Notes under the pieces: generated by a model | The model's database searches: none | What the model was told of the DNA's origin: nothing | What the model saw: the letters and a program-made list of their open reading frames with translations, nothing else | Shown here: positions 1 through 7,760 of the stretch, piece by piece | Layout: each line of letters starts with the position of its first letter | Position numbering within the stretch: the first letter of the stretch is position 1 | Translations under genes and position numbers: made by a program | Assembly (NCBI GenBank): GCA_016781135.1 | Contig: JADDQY010000050.1 | Location: 1 to 48,535, forward strand | DNA: 48,535 nucleotides | DNA from: Actinomycetota bacterium | GTDB taxonomy: Bacteria > Actinomycetota > Acidimicrobiia > Acidimicrobiales > CADCSY01 | Reading direction: 5' to 3'

Positions 1-25
1 TCACCAACGTCCGTGAGAGGAACAT
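1..25 (-). CDS. 5' end of a gene running off the left edge
   Basis: An ATG at 25-23 follows the TAG stop of the mogA/moaB-like gene with no gap, and GGGAG lies about six bases upstream of it, inside the end of that gene. Eight codons are visible (MFLSRTLV). This looks like the next gene of the same operon, but nothing can be said of its product from this much sequence. Confidence 0.4.
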
Positions 26-535
26 CTAGTGCTCCCGATGTCCCGCCAGCAGACGCAGGGCGTGGGGCACCACGTCGAGCACGGCCTCCAGGCACTCCAC
101 CGCACCGGCGGTCGAGCCCGGTGCGTTGAGCACCAGTGCCTGGCCCACGGTGCCGGCCAACCCCCGGGAGAGCCGGCCCAACGGGTTGGTCAGGCGCATG
201 GCCTCGGCGAGGCCCGGCGCGTCCCGCTCGAGGACGAGCCTGGTGGCCTCGGGAGTCAGGTCGCGGGGCCCGAACCCGGTGCCCCCGGTGGTGACCACCA
301 GCCCGGCGAAGCCGTCACAGGCCCGGCTGAGGGCCTCGCTCACCGATCCCGTGCCGTCGGCCACCGCCCGATGGTCGACCACGTCGTACCCGGCGCCGAC
401 GAGGCGCTCGACCAGGGCGGGGCCTGAGCGGTCGCCGCGGGTTCCGGCGATCACGCCGTCGGAGACGGTGAGAACCTTGGCCAGCAGGCGCTCGGGCACC
501 GCCGTCACCCTAGGAGCCCGGGTGGGGCGGGGCAT
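26..535 (-). CDS. MogA/MoaB family molybdopterin biosynthesis protein
   Basis: This 169-residue protein covers the single MoCF-binding fold used by MogA and MoaB, which adenylate molybdopterin or act beside that step in molybdenum cofactor synthesis. The family signature TTGGTGFGPRDLTPEAT sits at about residues 82-98, and TVSDGVIAGTRGDRSGP near the N-terminus matches the usual first strand and loop. It is full length for the family (about 160-180). The ATG at 535 was chosen because the rsmB stop lies 35 bases upstream; the longer open frame upstream of it is a shadow of rsmB. No other molybdenum cofactor gene is in the window, so MogA versus MoaB cannot be settled here. Confidence 0.88.
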   Translation of the reverse strand: MPRPTRAPRVTAVPERLLAKVLTVSDGVIAGTRGDRSGPALVERLVGAGYDVVDHRAVADGTGSVSEALSRACDGFAGLVVTTGGTGFGPRDLTPEATRLVLERDAPGLAEAMRLTNPLGRLSRGLAGTVGQALVLNAPGSTAGAVECLEAVLDVVPHALRLLAGHREH

Positions 536-570
536 CGTCGGCGTGTCTCCTTCAACGGCCTCGTCCACCC

Positions 571-1731
571 TTAGGGCGGCGCCTGCAGACGGAGCACGGC
601 CATGCCGTCGGTGTCGGCGTCGTGGGGCAGGAGCAAGGCGCCTCGCCCGTGCCTCCGCCAGGGGGGACCGGGCGGGGCGAGGGGGGCGAGCTCGGGGTGC
701 ACCGACGACAGCCAGTCGTCGATGCCGAGGGTCTCCTCGGCGGTGACGGTGCACACGCTGTAGACCAGGGTCCCGCCGGGCCTCAGCAGCGTGACCGCGC
801 CGTCGAGCAGTTGGCGCTGGAGCTGGGCGAGGCGGGCGACGTCGCCGGGCTGGCGACGCCAGCGGGCGTCTGCCCGCCGGTGCAGCACGCCGAGCCCCGA
901 GCAGGGAGCATCGACCAGGACCCGGTCGAACGACGCCGGCCGCCACGGCGGCGACCGACCGTCGGCGACGGCGACCACCACCGCCGTGGTGCCGAGGCGG
1001 CGCACCGTCCCGGCGGCGACCGCCGTGCGGGCCGGGTCGACGTCGGAGGCGTACAGGGTGGCGCCGCCGCGGGCGAGACTGCTGGCCTTGCCGCCGGGAG
1101 CGGCGCAGATGTCGGCGACCCGCTCTCCCGCGGTCGCTCCCACCGCCCCGACCACCCATTGCGACGCCACGCCCTGCACGTAGCCGTCGTCGCGGGGGGT
1201 CAACGGGTGAGGGAGGTTCATTTGCTGGAGGGCGGCGTGGGCATCGCGGTGGCCCAGGTCGGTGACCAGCCGCTCGAGGATCCAGTCCGGATAGCTGAGG
1301 CGGGTGGCGTCGCCGGGCCAGGCGGGGGGGACGACGGCGACCCGGCGCAGGACGGCGTTGACCAGGCCGCGGGCGCGCCGGGGAGCGACCTCGACAGTGG
1401 CGGAGACGCCAGCGTGGGCGGGCGTGGCCAAGAAGTGCAGCTGGTAGGCGCCGAGGCGCAAGGCGGCACGGGTGGGAGGATCGAGGGGACGCATCACGAA
1501 GCGCTCGACCAGGAAGTCGCAGGCCCTGCGCATCCTGGTGGTGCCGTAGACCAGCTCGGTGACGAAGGCCCGGTCGCGCTCGGTCAGCCCGCTGGTGTCG
1601 AGGGCGTCGGCGAGCACGGCGTTGGCCCGCTCGCCGTCCTCGATGCGTAGCAGCACCTGGTGGGCGACTCGGCGGGCGTCGGTCCCGGCCAGGTCAGGGC
1701 CCCAGTCGCTCGTGGCGAGCGGGCCGGGCAC
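571..1731 (-). CDS. rsmB: 16S rRNA (cytosine-967-C5)-methyltransferase RsmB, compact form
   Basis: RsmB methylates C967 of 16S rRNA using S-adenosylmethionine. The N-terminal NusB-like RNA-binding domain runs from about residue 15 to 140 (ARRVAHQVLLRIEDGERAN, then AALRLGAYQLHFL). The methyltransferase domain shows the SAM motif DICAAPGGKAS, motif IV DAPCSGLGVLHRR and motif VI YSVCTVTAEE with the catalytic cysteine. At about 386 residues it is shorter than the usual 430-450: the stretch joining the two domains is reduced to roughly NLPHPLTPRDDGYVQGVASQ. The start is taken as GTG at 1731, overlapping the end of fmt by 38 bases, because the next in-frame starts upstream lie deep in fmt. A fmt-rsmB order is common in bacteria. 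Confidence 0.92.
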   Translation of the reverse strand: MPGPLATSDWGPDLAGTDARRVAHQVLLRIEDGERANAVLADALDTSGLTERDRAFVTELVYGTTRMRRACDFLVERFVMRPLDPPTRAALRLGAYQLHFLATPAHAGVSATVEVAPRRARGLVNAVLRRVAVVPPAWPGDATRLSYPDWILERLVTDLGHRDAHAALQQMNLPHPLTPRDDGYVQGVASQWVVGAVGATAGERVADICAAPGGKASSLARGGATLYASDVDPARTAVAAGTVRRLGTTAVVVAVADGRSPPWRPASFDRVLVDAPCSGLGVLHRRADARWRRQPGDVARLAQLQRQLLDGAVTLLRPGGTLVYSVCTVTAEETLGIDDWLSSVHPELAPLAPPGPPWRRHGRGALLLPHDADTDGMAVLRLQAPP

Positions 1732-2584
1732 CGTGCCGCCACGCCTCGGCTGGCTGGGGCGCCTTGCCCTCGGGCTGGAGGACGACCAGCTCCAGGGCGC
1801 CGTGGCCGGTGCCGACCACGACCCCGTCGATCTCGCCCGGGGCAAGCTCGGCGGCGACCCCGGCCTCGGGCAGGGCGGCTCGCAGGACCTTGAGGCGCCG
1901 GCCCCGAAACGTCGTCCACGCCTGCTCGAGGCGCACCAGTCGGGCGAGCTCGACCGCCGGTCGGGACCAGTCGAGGTGCAGCTCGGCGGGGTCGATCTTG
2001 GCAGCGTAGGTGGGCTCGCCCTCCTGGGGCAGGGGATCGCCGAGGCCGGCGCCCAAGGCGTCGACCAGCAGGGCAGCGCCCCGGGCAACGAGCCGGCGTC
2101 GCAGCTCGCTCGCCGTCTCGTCGGGGCGGATGACGAGCCGTTGGCAGCCGTAGACAGGGCCGGTGTCGAGGCCTTCCTCGAGACGCATCAGACAGACCCC
2201 GGTCTCGTCGTCACCGGCGAGGATCGCTCGCTCCACCGGCGCCGCGCCGCGCCAACGGGGCAGGAGCGAGAAGTGGAGGTTGACCAGCTCGAGCTCGGCC
2301 AGCACGTGGGGGCGGACCAGGCGGCCGTAGGCCACCACCACGCCGAGATCGGCCTCGACCGCGAGCACGTCGTCGACCCGATCGCTCACCGGTAGGCCGA
2401 GGCGGCTGGCGGCCGCCTTCACCGGCGTCGGAACCAGCCCCCCTCCCCTCCCCCGCTTGCGGTCGGGCTGGGACACCACCAGCGCGACGTCGAAACCGGC
2501 GCCGACCAGCGCCTCCAGCGGAGCGACGGCGGCCTCGGGGCTGCCGAGGTACACCAGCCGCCGGGGCGGCGGCGACGGGCTCAG
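1694..2584 (-). CDS. fmt: methionyl-tRNA formyltransferase
   Basis: Fmt formylates the initiator Met-tRNA from 10-formyltetrahydrofolate; def just upstream later removes the formyl group. The opening strand LVYLGSPEAAV, the motif VNLHFSLLPRWRGAAPVERAI (catalytic Asn-His region, split here across two strands of the fold) and the downstream GLDTGPVY are all present, followed by the C-terminal tRNA-binding domain. The start is uncertain. GTG at 2554 would begin inside the first beta strand (as MYLGSP). No ATG, GTG or TTG exists between there and the def stop, but a CTG at 2584 overlaps the def TGA as CTGA and gives a normal N-terminus, so I give that start. The 3' end overlaps rsmB. Confidence 0.93.
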   Translation of the reverse strand: MSPSPPPRRLVYLGSPEAAVAPLEALVGAGFDVALVVSQPDRKRGRGGGLVPTPVKAAASRLGLPVSDRVDDVLAVEADLGVVVAYGRLVRPHVLAELELVNLHFSLLPRWRGAAPVERAILAGDDETGVCLMRLEEGLDTGPVYGCQRLVIRPDETASELRRRLVARGAALLVDALGAGLGDPLPQEGEPTYAAKIDPAELHLDWSRPAVELARLVRLEQAWTTFRGRRLKVLRAALPEAGVAAELAPGEIDGVVVGTGHGALELVVLQPEGKAPQPAEAWRHGARPARHERLGP

Positions 2585-3123
2585 TCGCGCCCCGGGAACC
2601 GCAGCCGGCGTCGAGGCTCGGCGTGCTCGGTGACGAGCGCCCGGTCGCGCAGCACCCGGTGGGCCTGCTTGCGCTGGTCGGCGTCGAGGCGCTCGAGCAA
2701 CAAGACGCCGTCGAGGTGGTCGACCTCGTGTTGGAACATGCGGGCCAGCAGCTCGTCGGCCTCGAAGGACACCTCGTTGCCGTCGAGGTCGAGACCGGTG
2801 AGGTACACCTCGGCCGGGCGGACGATCTCCCACGACAACCCCGGCACCGACAGGCAGCCCTCCTCGTAGACCCACTCGCCCCGGGTCTCGCTGATGACGG
2901 GGTTCACGATCGTGTGCGGGCCCCGATCGTCGTGGAGGTCGTAGACGAACAGCCGCTTCTGCACGCCCACCTGGGGGGCGGCCAGGCCGATCCCCGGCGC
3001 CTCGTACATCGTGGTCACCATGTCGGTGGCCAGGCGGACGAGCCGGTCGTCGATCTCGGTGACCTCGGCGGCAGGCTGGCGCAGCACCGGATCGCCCACG
3101 AGGCGGATGTCGTAGGGAGCCAT
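2581..3123 (-). CDS. def: peptide deformylase
   Basis: Def removes the N-formyl group from new proteins in the cytosol using a bound metal ion. All three family motifs are intact: GIGLAAPQVG (about residues 45-54), EEGCLSVPG with the metal-ligand cysteine (about 87-95), and MFQHEVDHLDGVLL with the HExxH zinc ligands (about 128-141). The 180-residue length is normal. The ATG at 3123 has no ribosome binding site, but TACCCT lies 8 bases upstream, which fits a leaderless transcript (see promoter entry). It is followed by fmt through a possible CTGA overlap. Confidence 0.97.
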   Translation of the reverse strand: MAPYDIRLVGDPVLRQPAAEVTEIDDRLVRLATDMVTTMYEAPGIGLAAPQVGVQKRLFVYDLHDDRGPHTIVNPVISETRGEWVYEEGCLSVPGLSWEIVRPAEVYLTGLDLDGNEVSFEADELLARMFQHEVDHLDGVLLLERLDADQRKQAHRVLRDRALVTEHAEPRRRLRFPGRD

Positions 3124-3129
3124 GGCGGC

Positions 3130-3642
3130 TCAGGGTAGTGGCCGGCCGAGCCCACCCCTCGCTCCCGGTGCGACGCACGCCCCCCCTTCCCGGCCACGGA
3201 GCCGGGCGAGGACAGCGCCGGCCACGGTGCCGTACACGAGGTGGTCGGCGACCTGGGGCCATGCCGGCAGGTCCCGGACCAACGGCCGCCGGCGCCCGAC
3301 GAGGAGGTACTGGAAGGCGAACAGGGCAAGGCCCGCTCCGGCCCCGTGCAGCACCGGATGGCGCCGATCGAGCCAGCGCGACAGCACGAGCCCCCAGTTC
3401 AACGCCACCGCCGATCTGACGGCGGTGCCGATCCCCACGAGCCGCTGCGGCGAGGCCGAGGCGTGAAGCACGAGGTTCCCGGCAGCCATCTCGCTGGCCC
3501 ACCACCGACCGCCGGTGACGCGCGCCTGGACGGCGGAGGGCAACATGCTGGCCGGCAGGGCGACGGCCCCGGCGACCAGGCCCTCGACGACCCATCGGCG
3601 GCGGTCCACGTCGTAACTGTCCCCGGTCCGGCGATCGTTCAC
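3130..3642 (-). CDS. hypothetical membrane protein
   Basis: I do not recognise this 170-residue protein. It has about three to four apolar stretches (for example VVEGLVAGAVALPASMLPSA near residue 20, then segments around residues 80 and 105, and VADHLVYGTVAGAVLARL near 140), which suggests a small multi-pass membrane protein. The start is a GTG at 3642, 29 bases from the oppositely oriented methyltransferase gene. It ends 6 bases before def, so def's putative promoter lies within its last codons. Similar small membrane proteins in actinobacteria are annotated only as hypothetical; no catalytic motif is visible. Confidence 0.6.
   Translation of the reverse strand: MNDRRTGDSYDVDRRRWVVEGLVAGAVALPASMLPSAVQARVTGGRWWASEMAAGNLVLHASASPQRLVGIGTAVRSAVALNWGLVLSRWLDRRHPVLHGAGAGLALFAFQYLLVGRRRPLVRDLPAWPQVADHLVYGTVAGAVLARLRGREGGACVAPGARGGLGRPLP
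3132..3137 (-). promoter_or_regulatory. putative -10 element (TACCCT) for leaderless def mRNA
   Basis: TACCCT on the minus strand fits the TANNNT form of an actinobacterial -10 box and ends 8 bases before the def ATG, so transcription would begin at or next to the start codon. No Shine-Dalgarno sequence is present. No clear -35 is visible. Confidence 0.45.
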
Positions 3643-3671
3643 CTGCGAAGTGGCGTAGCGTCGACCTCCCC

Positions 3672-4268
3672 GTGAGCCACTACTTCGACGTCGACCCCTC
3701 GGTGGTCTCCGACCCGCGCCGGGTCCGGCTGGTGTTGCCCGACCTGGTGCTCGACCTCACGACCGACCGAGGGGTGTTCGCCCGGGACGGCGTCGACCCC
3801 GGCACCAAGCTGTTGCTCATGGAGGCTCCACTCCCCCCCGCGCAGGGCCACCTGCTCGACCTCGGCTGCGGCTACGGGCCCGTCGCGGTGACGCTCGGAC
3901 GCCGCTCGCCCGGTGCCACCGTCTGGGCGGTCGACGTGAACCGCCGAGCCCTCACCCTCACCGCGGCCAACGCCGAGGCGGCAGGTGTGGGCAACGTACG
4001 GGCGGTGGCGCCGGAGGCGGTGCCCGACGACGTCGTCTTCGCCGGCCTCTGGTCGAACCCCCCGGTGCGGGTCGGCAAGGTGGCCCTGCAGTCGCTGCTC
4101 CAGCGCTGGCTGGACCGCCTGGCCCCTGAGGGCCACGCCTGGCTCGTCGTCCACAAGCACCTCGGCGCCGATTCCCTCGCCCGCTGGCTGGGGAGCCAGG
4201 GCTTTCCCACCGAGCGCCTCCGGTCGAGGATGGGCTACCGGATCCTCCAGGTGGACGCCCGAGCGTGA
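3672..4268 (+). CDS. RsmC-like class I SAM-dependent methyltransferase
   Basis: The 198-residue protein has the Rossmann SAM-binding motif LLDLGCGYGPVAVTLG (about residues 61-76), the acidic end of strand 2 (WAVDVNRRAL), and the motif SNPPVRVGK (about 128-136), the NPP signature of the RsmC/RlmG group and other N-methyltransferases acting on RNA bases or glutamine. It is the size of the single catalytic domain of RsmC, so the exact substrate is open. The start is GTG at 3672; a TAGCGT hexamer lies 10 bases upstream, so a very short leader is possible. It overlaps the next gene by 4 bases (GTGA). These two plus-strand genes interrupt a long minus-strand gene series. Confidence 0.82.
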   Translation: MSHYFDVDPSVVSDPRRVRLVLPDLVLDLTTDRGVFARDGVDPGTKLLLMEAPLPPAQGHLLDLGCGYGPVAVTLGRRSPGATVWAVDVNRRALTLTAANAEAAGVGNVRAVAPEAVPDDVVFAGLWSNPPVRVGKVALQSLLQRWLDRLAPEGHAWLVVHKHLGADSLARWLGSQGFPTERLRSRMGYRILQVDARA

Positions 4269-4798
4269 AGAACTTCGGCGACACCGACCTCAAGCGCCTC
4301 CATCGCCAGTGGCGACGGCGCACCGAGGGCGCCGTCGCTTTGCTCCTCGACTCGGTGCAAACGCCCTTCAACGTCGGCGCCATCGTGCGCCTGGCCGCCG
4401 CCGAGCGGGTGGAGCACCTGTACCTGGCGGGGGCCACGCCCTCGCCGACCGAGGCCAAGGCGGCCAAGACCGCCCTCGGGTCGCAGCGCTTCGTGACCTG
4501 GACCGCCCACGACGACGTCGCCGACGCCATGGCCGCGGCCAGGAGCGCCGGCTACTTCCTCCTCGGCCTCGAGCTCGCCGATACCGCCGTGCCCCTCCAC
4601 GAGGTCGCGCTCCCCGCCGACGTGTGCGTAGCCGTGGGCCACGAGGACAAGGGCCTGTCGCCGCTGGTCCTACAGCAAGCCGACGCTCTCGCCTTCATCC
4701 CCCAGCTCGGCCGGGTTGCCTCGCTCAACGTGGCCCACGCCGCCGCCATCGCCGTGTACGAGGTCCGCCGCCGGGAGTGGACCTCGACAAGGGCTTGA
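4265..4798 (+). CDS. SpoU/TrmH family RNA 2'-O-ribose methyltransferase
   Basis: This 177-residue protein belongs to the knotted SPOUT superfamily, which methylates ribose 2'-hydroxyls in tRNA or rRNA. The three SpoU motifs are visible: TPFNVGAIVRLAAAERVEHL (about residues 33-52), VAVGHEDKGLS (about 121-131) and IPQLGRVASLNVAHAAAIAVYE (about 144-165, split between the knot and last helix). No extra N- or C-terminal RNA-binding domain is present, so it is a minimal enzyme; the target nucleotide cannot be told. The GTG start overlaps the stop of the upstream methyltransferase, implying coupled translation. It converges on priA with a 14-base gap. Confidence 0.88.
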   Translation: MKNFGDTDLKRLHRQWRRRTEGAVALLLDSVQTPFNVGAIVRLAAAERVEHLYLAGATPSPTEAKAAKTALGSQRFVTWTAHDDVADAMAAARSAGYFLLGLELADTAVPLHEVALPADVCVAVGHEDKGLSPLVLQQADALAFIPQLGRVASLNVAHAAAIAVYEVRRREWTSTRA

Positions 4799-4812
4799 TC
4801 CTGGGTGGTGGT

Positions 4813-6573
4813 TCAGATGCGCAGAGGGTCGACGGCCACCCGGAGGCGGCCGGCAGGGCGGGGCGTGGCCGCCAGGGCGTCGCACAGGACCTGGTGGTCG
4901 GCCGCCCGCACCAGCCAGCGCCCCGCCGCCGGCCCCAGTACCTCGAGGCCGGCCGTGCCCCGCAGCCCGTCGACGAAGGCCGCCGCCTGGGCACCCGACA
5001 CCAGGGCGAGCGCGGTGGTCGGGGGGAAGCCGAGGACCTGGCGGCGCTCGGCCTCGGCCGCCGCCACCCGGGACGGGTCGGCGCGCAGGGCAGCTTGGAC
5101 GACCTCGTGGTCGGGCAGGCGGGTCTGGAGCACCAGGCGCCCGCCGCCGGCCTTGCCCCCCAGCATCCGGGCGGCCCGGACGACGAGGGAGAGCGCCTGC
5201 TCGGCGGCGCGGTAGCGGGGGGCGAGCAGCTCGGCGTCGAGGTCGAGGAAGGCCACCACAGCTGCCTGGGCGACCCGGTGAAGGACCGCTTCGGTCCCGA
5301 CCACCACGGGGACGTCGACGCCCTTCGCCCCGGCGTCACCTGTGACCTCGGCCACGGCCACCCCCGCCAGGCGCTCGAGGTCGTCGCGCACCCGGGTGAC
5401 GCCGGGGCGAAGGACCTTGAGCCGGGTCGACCCGCAGCTGGAGCACAGGAGCGGCCGACGGGCGCGGCAACGTCGGCAGGCGAGGGTGCCGTCTTCGTCC
5501 TGGGCGACGGCCGCTCCGCAGCTCTCGCACCGGCCGAGCTCGGCGCACGCCGCGCAGGCCAGCAGGGTCGAGCGTCCCTTGCGGTTGAGCACGGCCACCA
5601 CTTCGGGCCCACGCCCGTCATCGCTCGCCCTCGACGCCGCCCGGACCAGGGCGACGAGGCGGGGCGAGTAGAGGTCGGCCCGCAGCGGTTCCTCCCGGCG
5701 GCGGTCGACCACGTCGACGATGGGCCACCCGGCCCGCTCGGCGGCACGGGACGGGGCCAGCACCGCACCCCAGGACAGCGCCTCGAGGGATGGGCAAGGC
5801 GAGGTCCACACGCAGGGGGTGCCGGCTCGGCGGGCGCGCTCGGCGGCCACGTCGCGGGCGTTCCAGGTGGGTGACGACTCGCTTTGGTGGGCCTCGTCGT
5901 GCTCGTCGACGACCATGACGGTGGCGAGGTCGACCGCCGGCGCCCACGCCGCCGCCCGGGCCCCGATCACCACTCGGGCTCCGGCTGCCGCCCGGGCCCA
6001 CTCCCCGGGCACCTGGGCGGTGGTCACCCCGGCGTGGCGAAGCTCAGCGGCGAGCCTCGCGGCCAGCGCCAACGAGGGAGCGACGACGAGGGTCGTCCCC
6101 CGGCGGGCGGCCTCGAGCACCAGAGGGAGCAGCGGGGCGGCCGGAGGCAGGCGCAGCACCGCTCGGGGCCGGGTCAGGGCGTCCTCGACGACGTCGTCGA
6201 CCCGGCTCGGGGACAGCGGCGACAGCGCCGGCAGCGCCGGCAGCCCCGCCACCACGCCGGGGGGCGAAGCAGTGCGCAGGAAGTGCACCGTCCGGCCGGC
6301 CCAGCGCCACGCCGCCCACCGGGCCAGGCCGATGAGCTCGGGTGCCGGCCCGAGCCCACTGACCCGGGCGAGCGGCCGCAGGGCCACCCCTTCGGCAGGG
6401 ACCACGTCGTCGGCGACCACCCATCCCCGCACCCGGCGCCCCTGGAGGGCCACCCGGACGACGGTGCCCACGCCGACGCGACCGGCGAAGGCGTCGGGCA
6501 CCAGGTAGTCGAACCCCTTGTCGATGGCGGGGACGTCGGGGAGGACCCGGACGGCTGCGCCCCTCCGGGTCAG
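4813..6573 (-). CDS. priA: primosomal protein N' (PriA), helicase-dead actinobacterial form
   Basis: PriA restarts stalled replication forks. The N-terminal DNA-binding strand [20 protein letters not shown], the DEHDEAH region where the DEAH-type Walker B lies, the zinc-binding cysteine pairs ([14 protein letters not shown], then [16 protein letters not shown]) and the C-terminal domain are all present. The Walker A (GxGKT) is absent: the corresponding place reads [20 protein letters not shown]. The arginine-finger motif AGRAGR is also gone ([11 protein letters not shown]). ATP-driven unwinding is therefore unlikely, as known for actinobacterial PriA. No ATG, GTG or TTG occurs near the proper N-terminus: a CTG at 6573 overlapping the metK TGA (CTGA) is the best placed start, otherwise a GTG at 6687 inside metK. 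Confidence 0.88.
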   Translation of the reverse strand: MTRRGAAVRVLPDVPAIDKGFDYLVPDAFAGRVGVGTVVRVALQGRRVRGWVVADDVVPAEGVALRPLARVSGLGPAPELIGLARWAAWRWAGRTVHFLRTASPPGVVAGLPALPALSPLSPSRVDDVVEDALTRPRAVLRLPPAAPLLPLVLEAARRGTTLVVAPSLALAARLAAELRHAGVTTAQVPGEWARAAAGARVVIGARAAAWAPAVDLATVMVVDEHDEAHQSESSPTWNARDVAAERARRAGTPCVWTSPCPSLEALSWGAVLAPSRAAERAGWPIVDVVDRRREEPLRADLYSPRLVALVRAASRASDDGRGPEVVAVLNRKGRSTLLACAACAELGRCESCGAAVAQDEDGTLACRRCRARRPLLCSSCGSTRLKVLRPGVTRVRDDLERLAGVAVAEVTGDAGAKGVDVPVVVGTEAVLHRVAQAAVVAFLDLDAELLAPRYRAAEQALSLVVRAARMLGGKAGGGRLVLQTRLPDHEVVQAALRADPSRVAAAEAERRQVLGFPPTTALALVSGAQAAAFVDGLRGTAGLEVLGPAAGRWLVRAADHQVLCDALAATPRPAGRLRVAVDPLRI

Positions 6574-7760
6574 AGCCCGAGGGCCGAGGTCAGCTCTTCG
6601 AGCCGGGGGGTCGCTTCCCAGGTGAAGTCCTTGTCCGAGCGTCCGAAGTGGCCGTAGGCGGCGGTGCGCCGGAAGATCGGACGGCACAAGTCAAGATCCC
6701 GCAGGATGGCGGCCGGTCGGAGATCGAACAGGTCGCGGACGGTGGCGGCGATGCGCCCGGGATCGACGGTCTCGGTGCCGAACGTCTCGACCAGTAGGGA
6801 CACCGGGTGGGCCACGCCGATGGCGTAGGCGACTTGCACCTCGCAGCGGCGAGCGGCTCCCGACGCCACCACGTGCTTGGCCACCCAACGAGCGGCGTAG
6901 GCCGCCGACCGGTCGACCTTGGTGGGATCCTTGCCCGAGAAGGCTCCGCCGCCGTGACGGGCCATGCCGCCGTAGGTGTCGACGATGATCTTGCGCCCGG
7001 TCAGCCCGGTGTCGGCCCGGGGACCGCCGAGCTCGAAGCTGCCGGTGGGGTTGACGAGCACGGTGATGTCGTCGGCGAAGCCCGTCGGCAGCAAGGGGTA
7101 GATGACGTGCTCTTCGATGTCCGGCTTGATCAGCGTCTCGGTGTCGAGACCGGGCTGGTGCTGGGTGGAGATCACCACCGTGCGTAGGGCGACCGGCTTG
7201 CCGTCCTCGTAGTCGACGCTGACCTGGGTCTTCCCGTCAGGCCGGAGGTAGGGAAGGATCCCGGCCTTGCGCACCTCGCTCAGCCGGTGGGCCAGGCGGT
7301 GCGCCAGCCAGATCGGCAGCGGCATGAGGTCGTCGGTCTCGTCGCACGCGTAGCCGAACATCATCCCCTGGTCGCCCGCCCCCTGGTCGTCCAGCGAATC
7401 CTCCACCGACAAGCCCGAGCGCCGCTCGTAGGCCGTCTCCACGCCCTGGGCGATGTCAGGCGACTGCTCGTCGATCGAGGTCATCACCCCACAGGTGTTG
7501 CCGTCGAAGCCGAACGACTCCCGGTCGTAGCCCACCCCGCAGATCGTCTGGCGGACGATCTTCGGGATGTCGACGTAGGCCTCGGTGCTGATCTCCCCGG
7601 CCACCACGGCCAGGCCGGTGGTGAGCAGCGTCTCGCACGCCACCCGCCCCTGGGGGTCCTCGGTGAGGATGGCATCGAGGATGGCGTCGGAGACCTGGTC
7701 GGCCATCTTGTCCGGGTGGCCTTCGGTGACGGACTCGGAGGTGAAGGTCGAGCGGTTCAC
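6570..7760 (-). CDS. metK: S-adenosylmethionine synthetase
   Basis: MetK makes S-adenosylmethionine from methionine and ATP; the product feeds the several methyltransferases of this window. The 396-residue protein carries [13 protein letters not shown] near the N-terminus, the ATP-binding [12 protein letters not shown] at about 115-126, and [19 protein letters not shown] near residue 260, all with the expected charged residues. The GTG start overlaps the coaBC stop by 4 bases (GTGA), and no other start lies near. The metK-priA order is a well known actinobacterial arrangement. Confidence 0.98.
   Translation of the reverse strand: MNRSTFTSESVTEGHPDKMADQVSDAILDAILTEDPQGRVACETLLTTGLAVVAGEISTEAYVDIPKIVRQTICGVGYDRESFGFDGNTCGVMTSIDEQSPDIAQGVETAYERRSGLSVEDSLDDQGAGDQGMMFGYACDETDDLMPLPIWLAHRLAHRLSEVRKAGILPYLRPDGKTQVSVDYEDGKPVALRTVVISTQHQPGLDTETLIKPDIEEHVIYPLLPTGFADDITVLVNPTGSFELGGPRADTGLTGRKIIVDTYGGMARHGGGAFSGKDPTKVDRSAAYAARWVAKHVVASGAARRCEVQVAYAIGVAHPVSLLVETFGTETVDPGRIAATVRDLFDLRPAAILRDLDLCRPIFRRTAAYGHFGRSDKDFTWEATPRLEELTSALGL

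Noticed and set aside
3985..5874. A 629-codon plus-strand frame
   Set aside because: It spans parts of two plus-strand methyltransferases in another frame and runs antisense into priA, with an Arg/Ala/Pro-rich translation typical of shadow frames.
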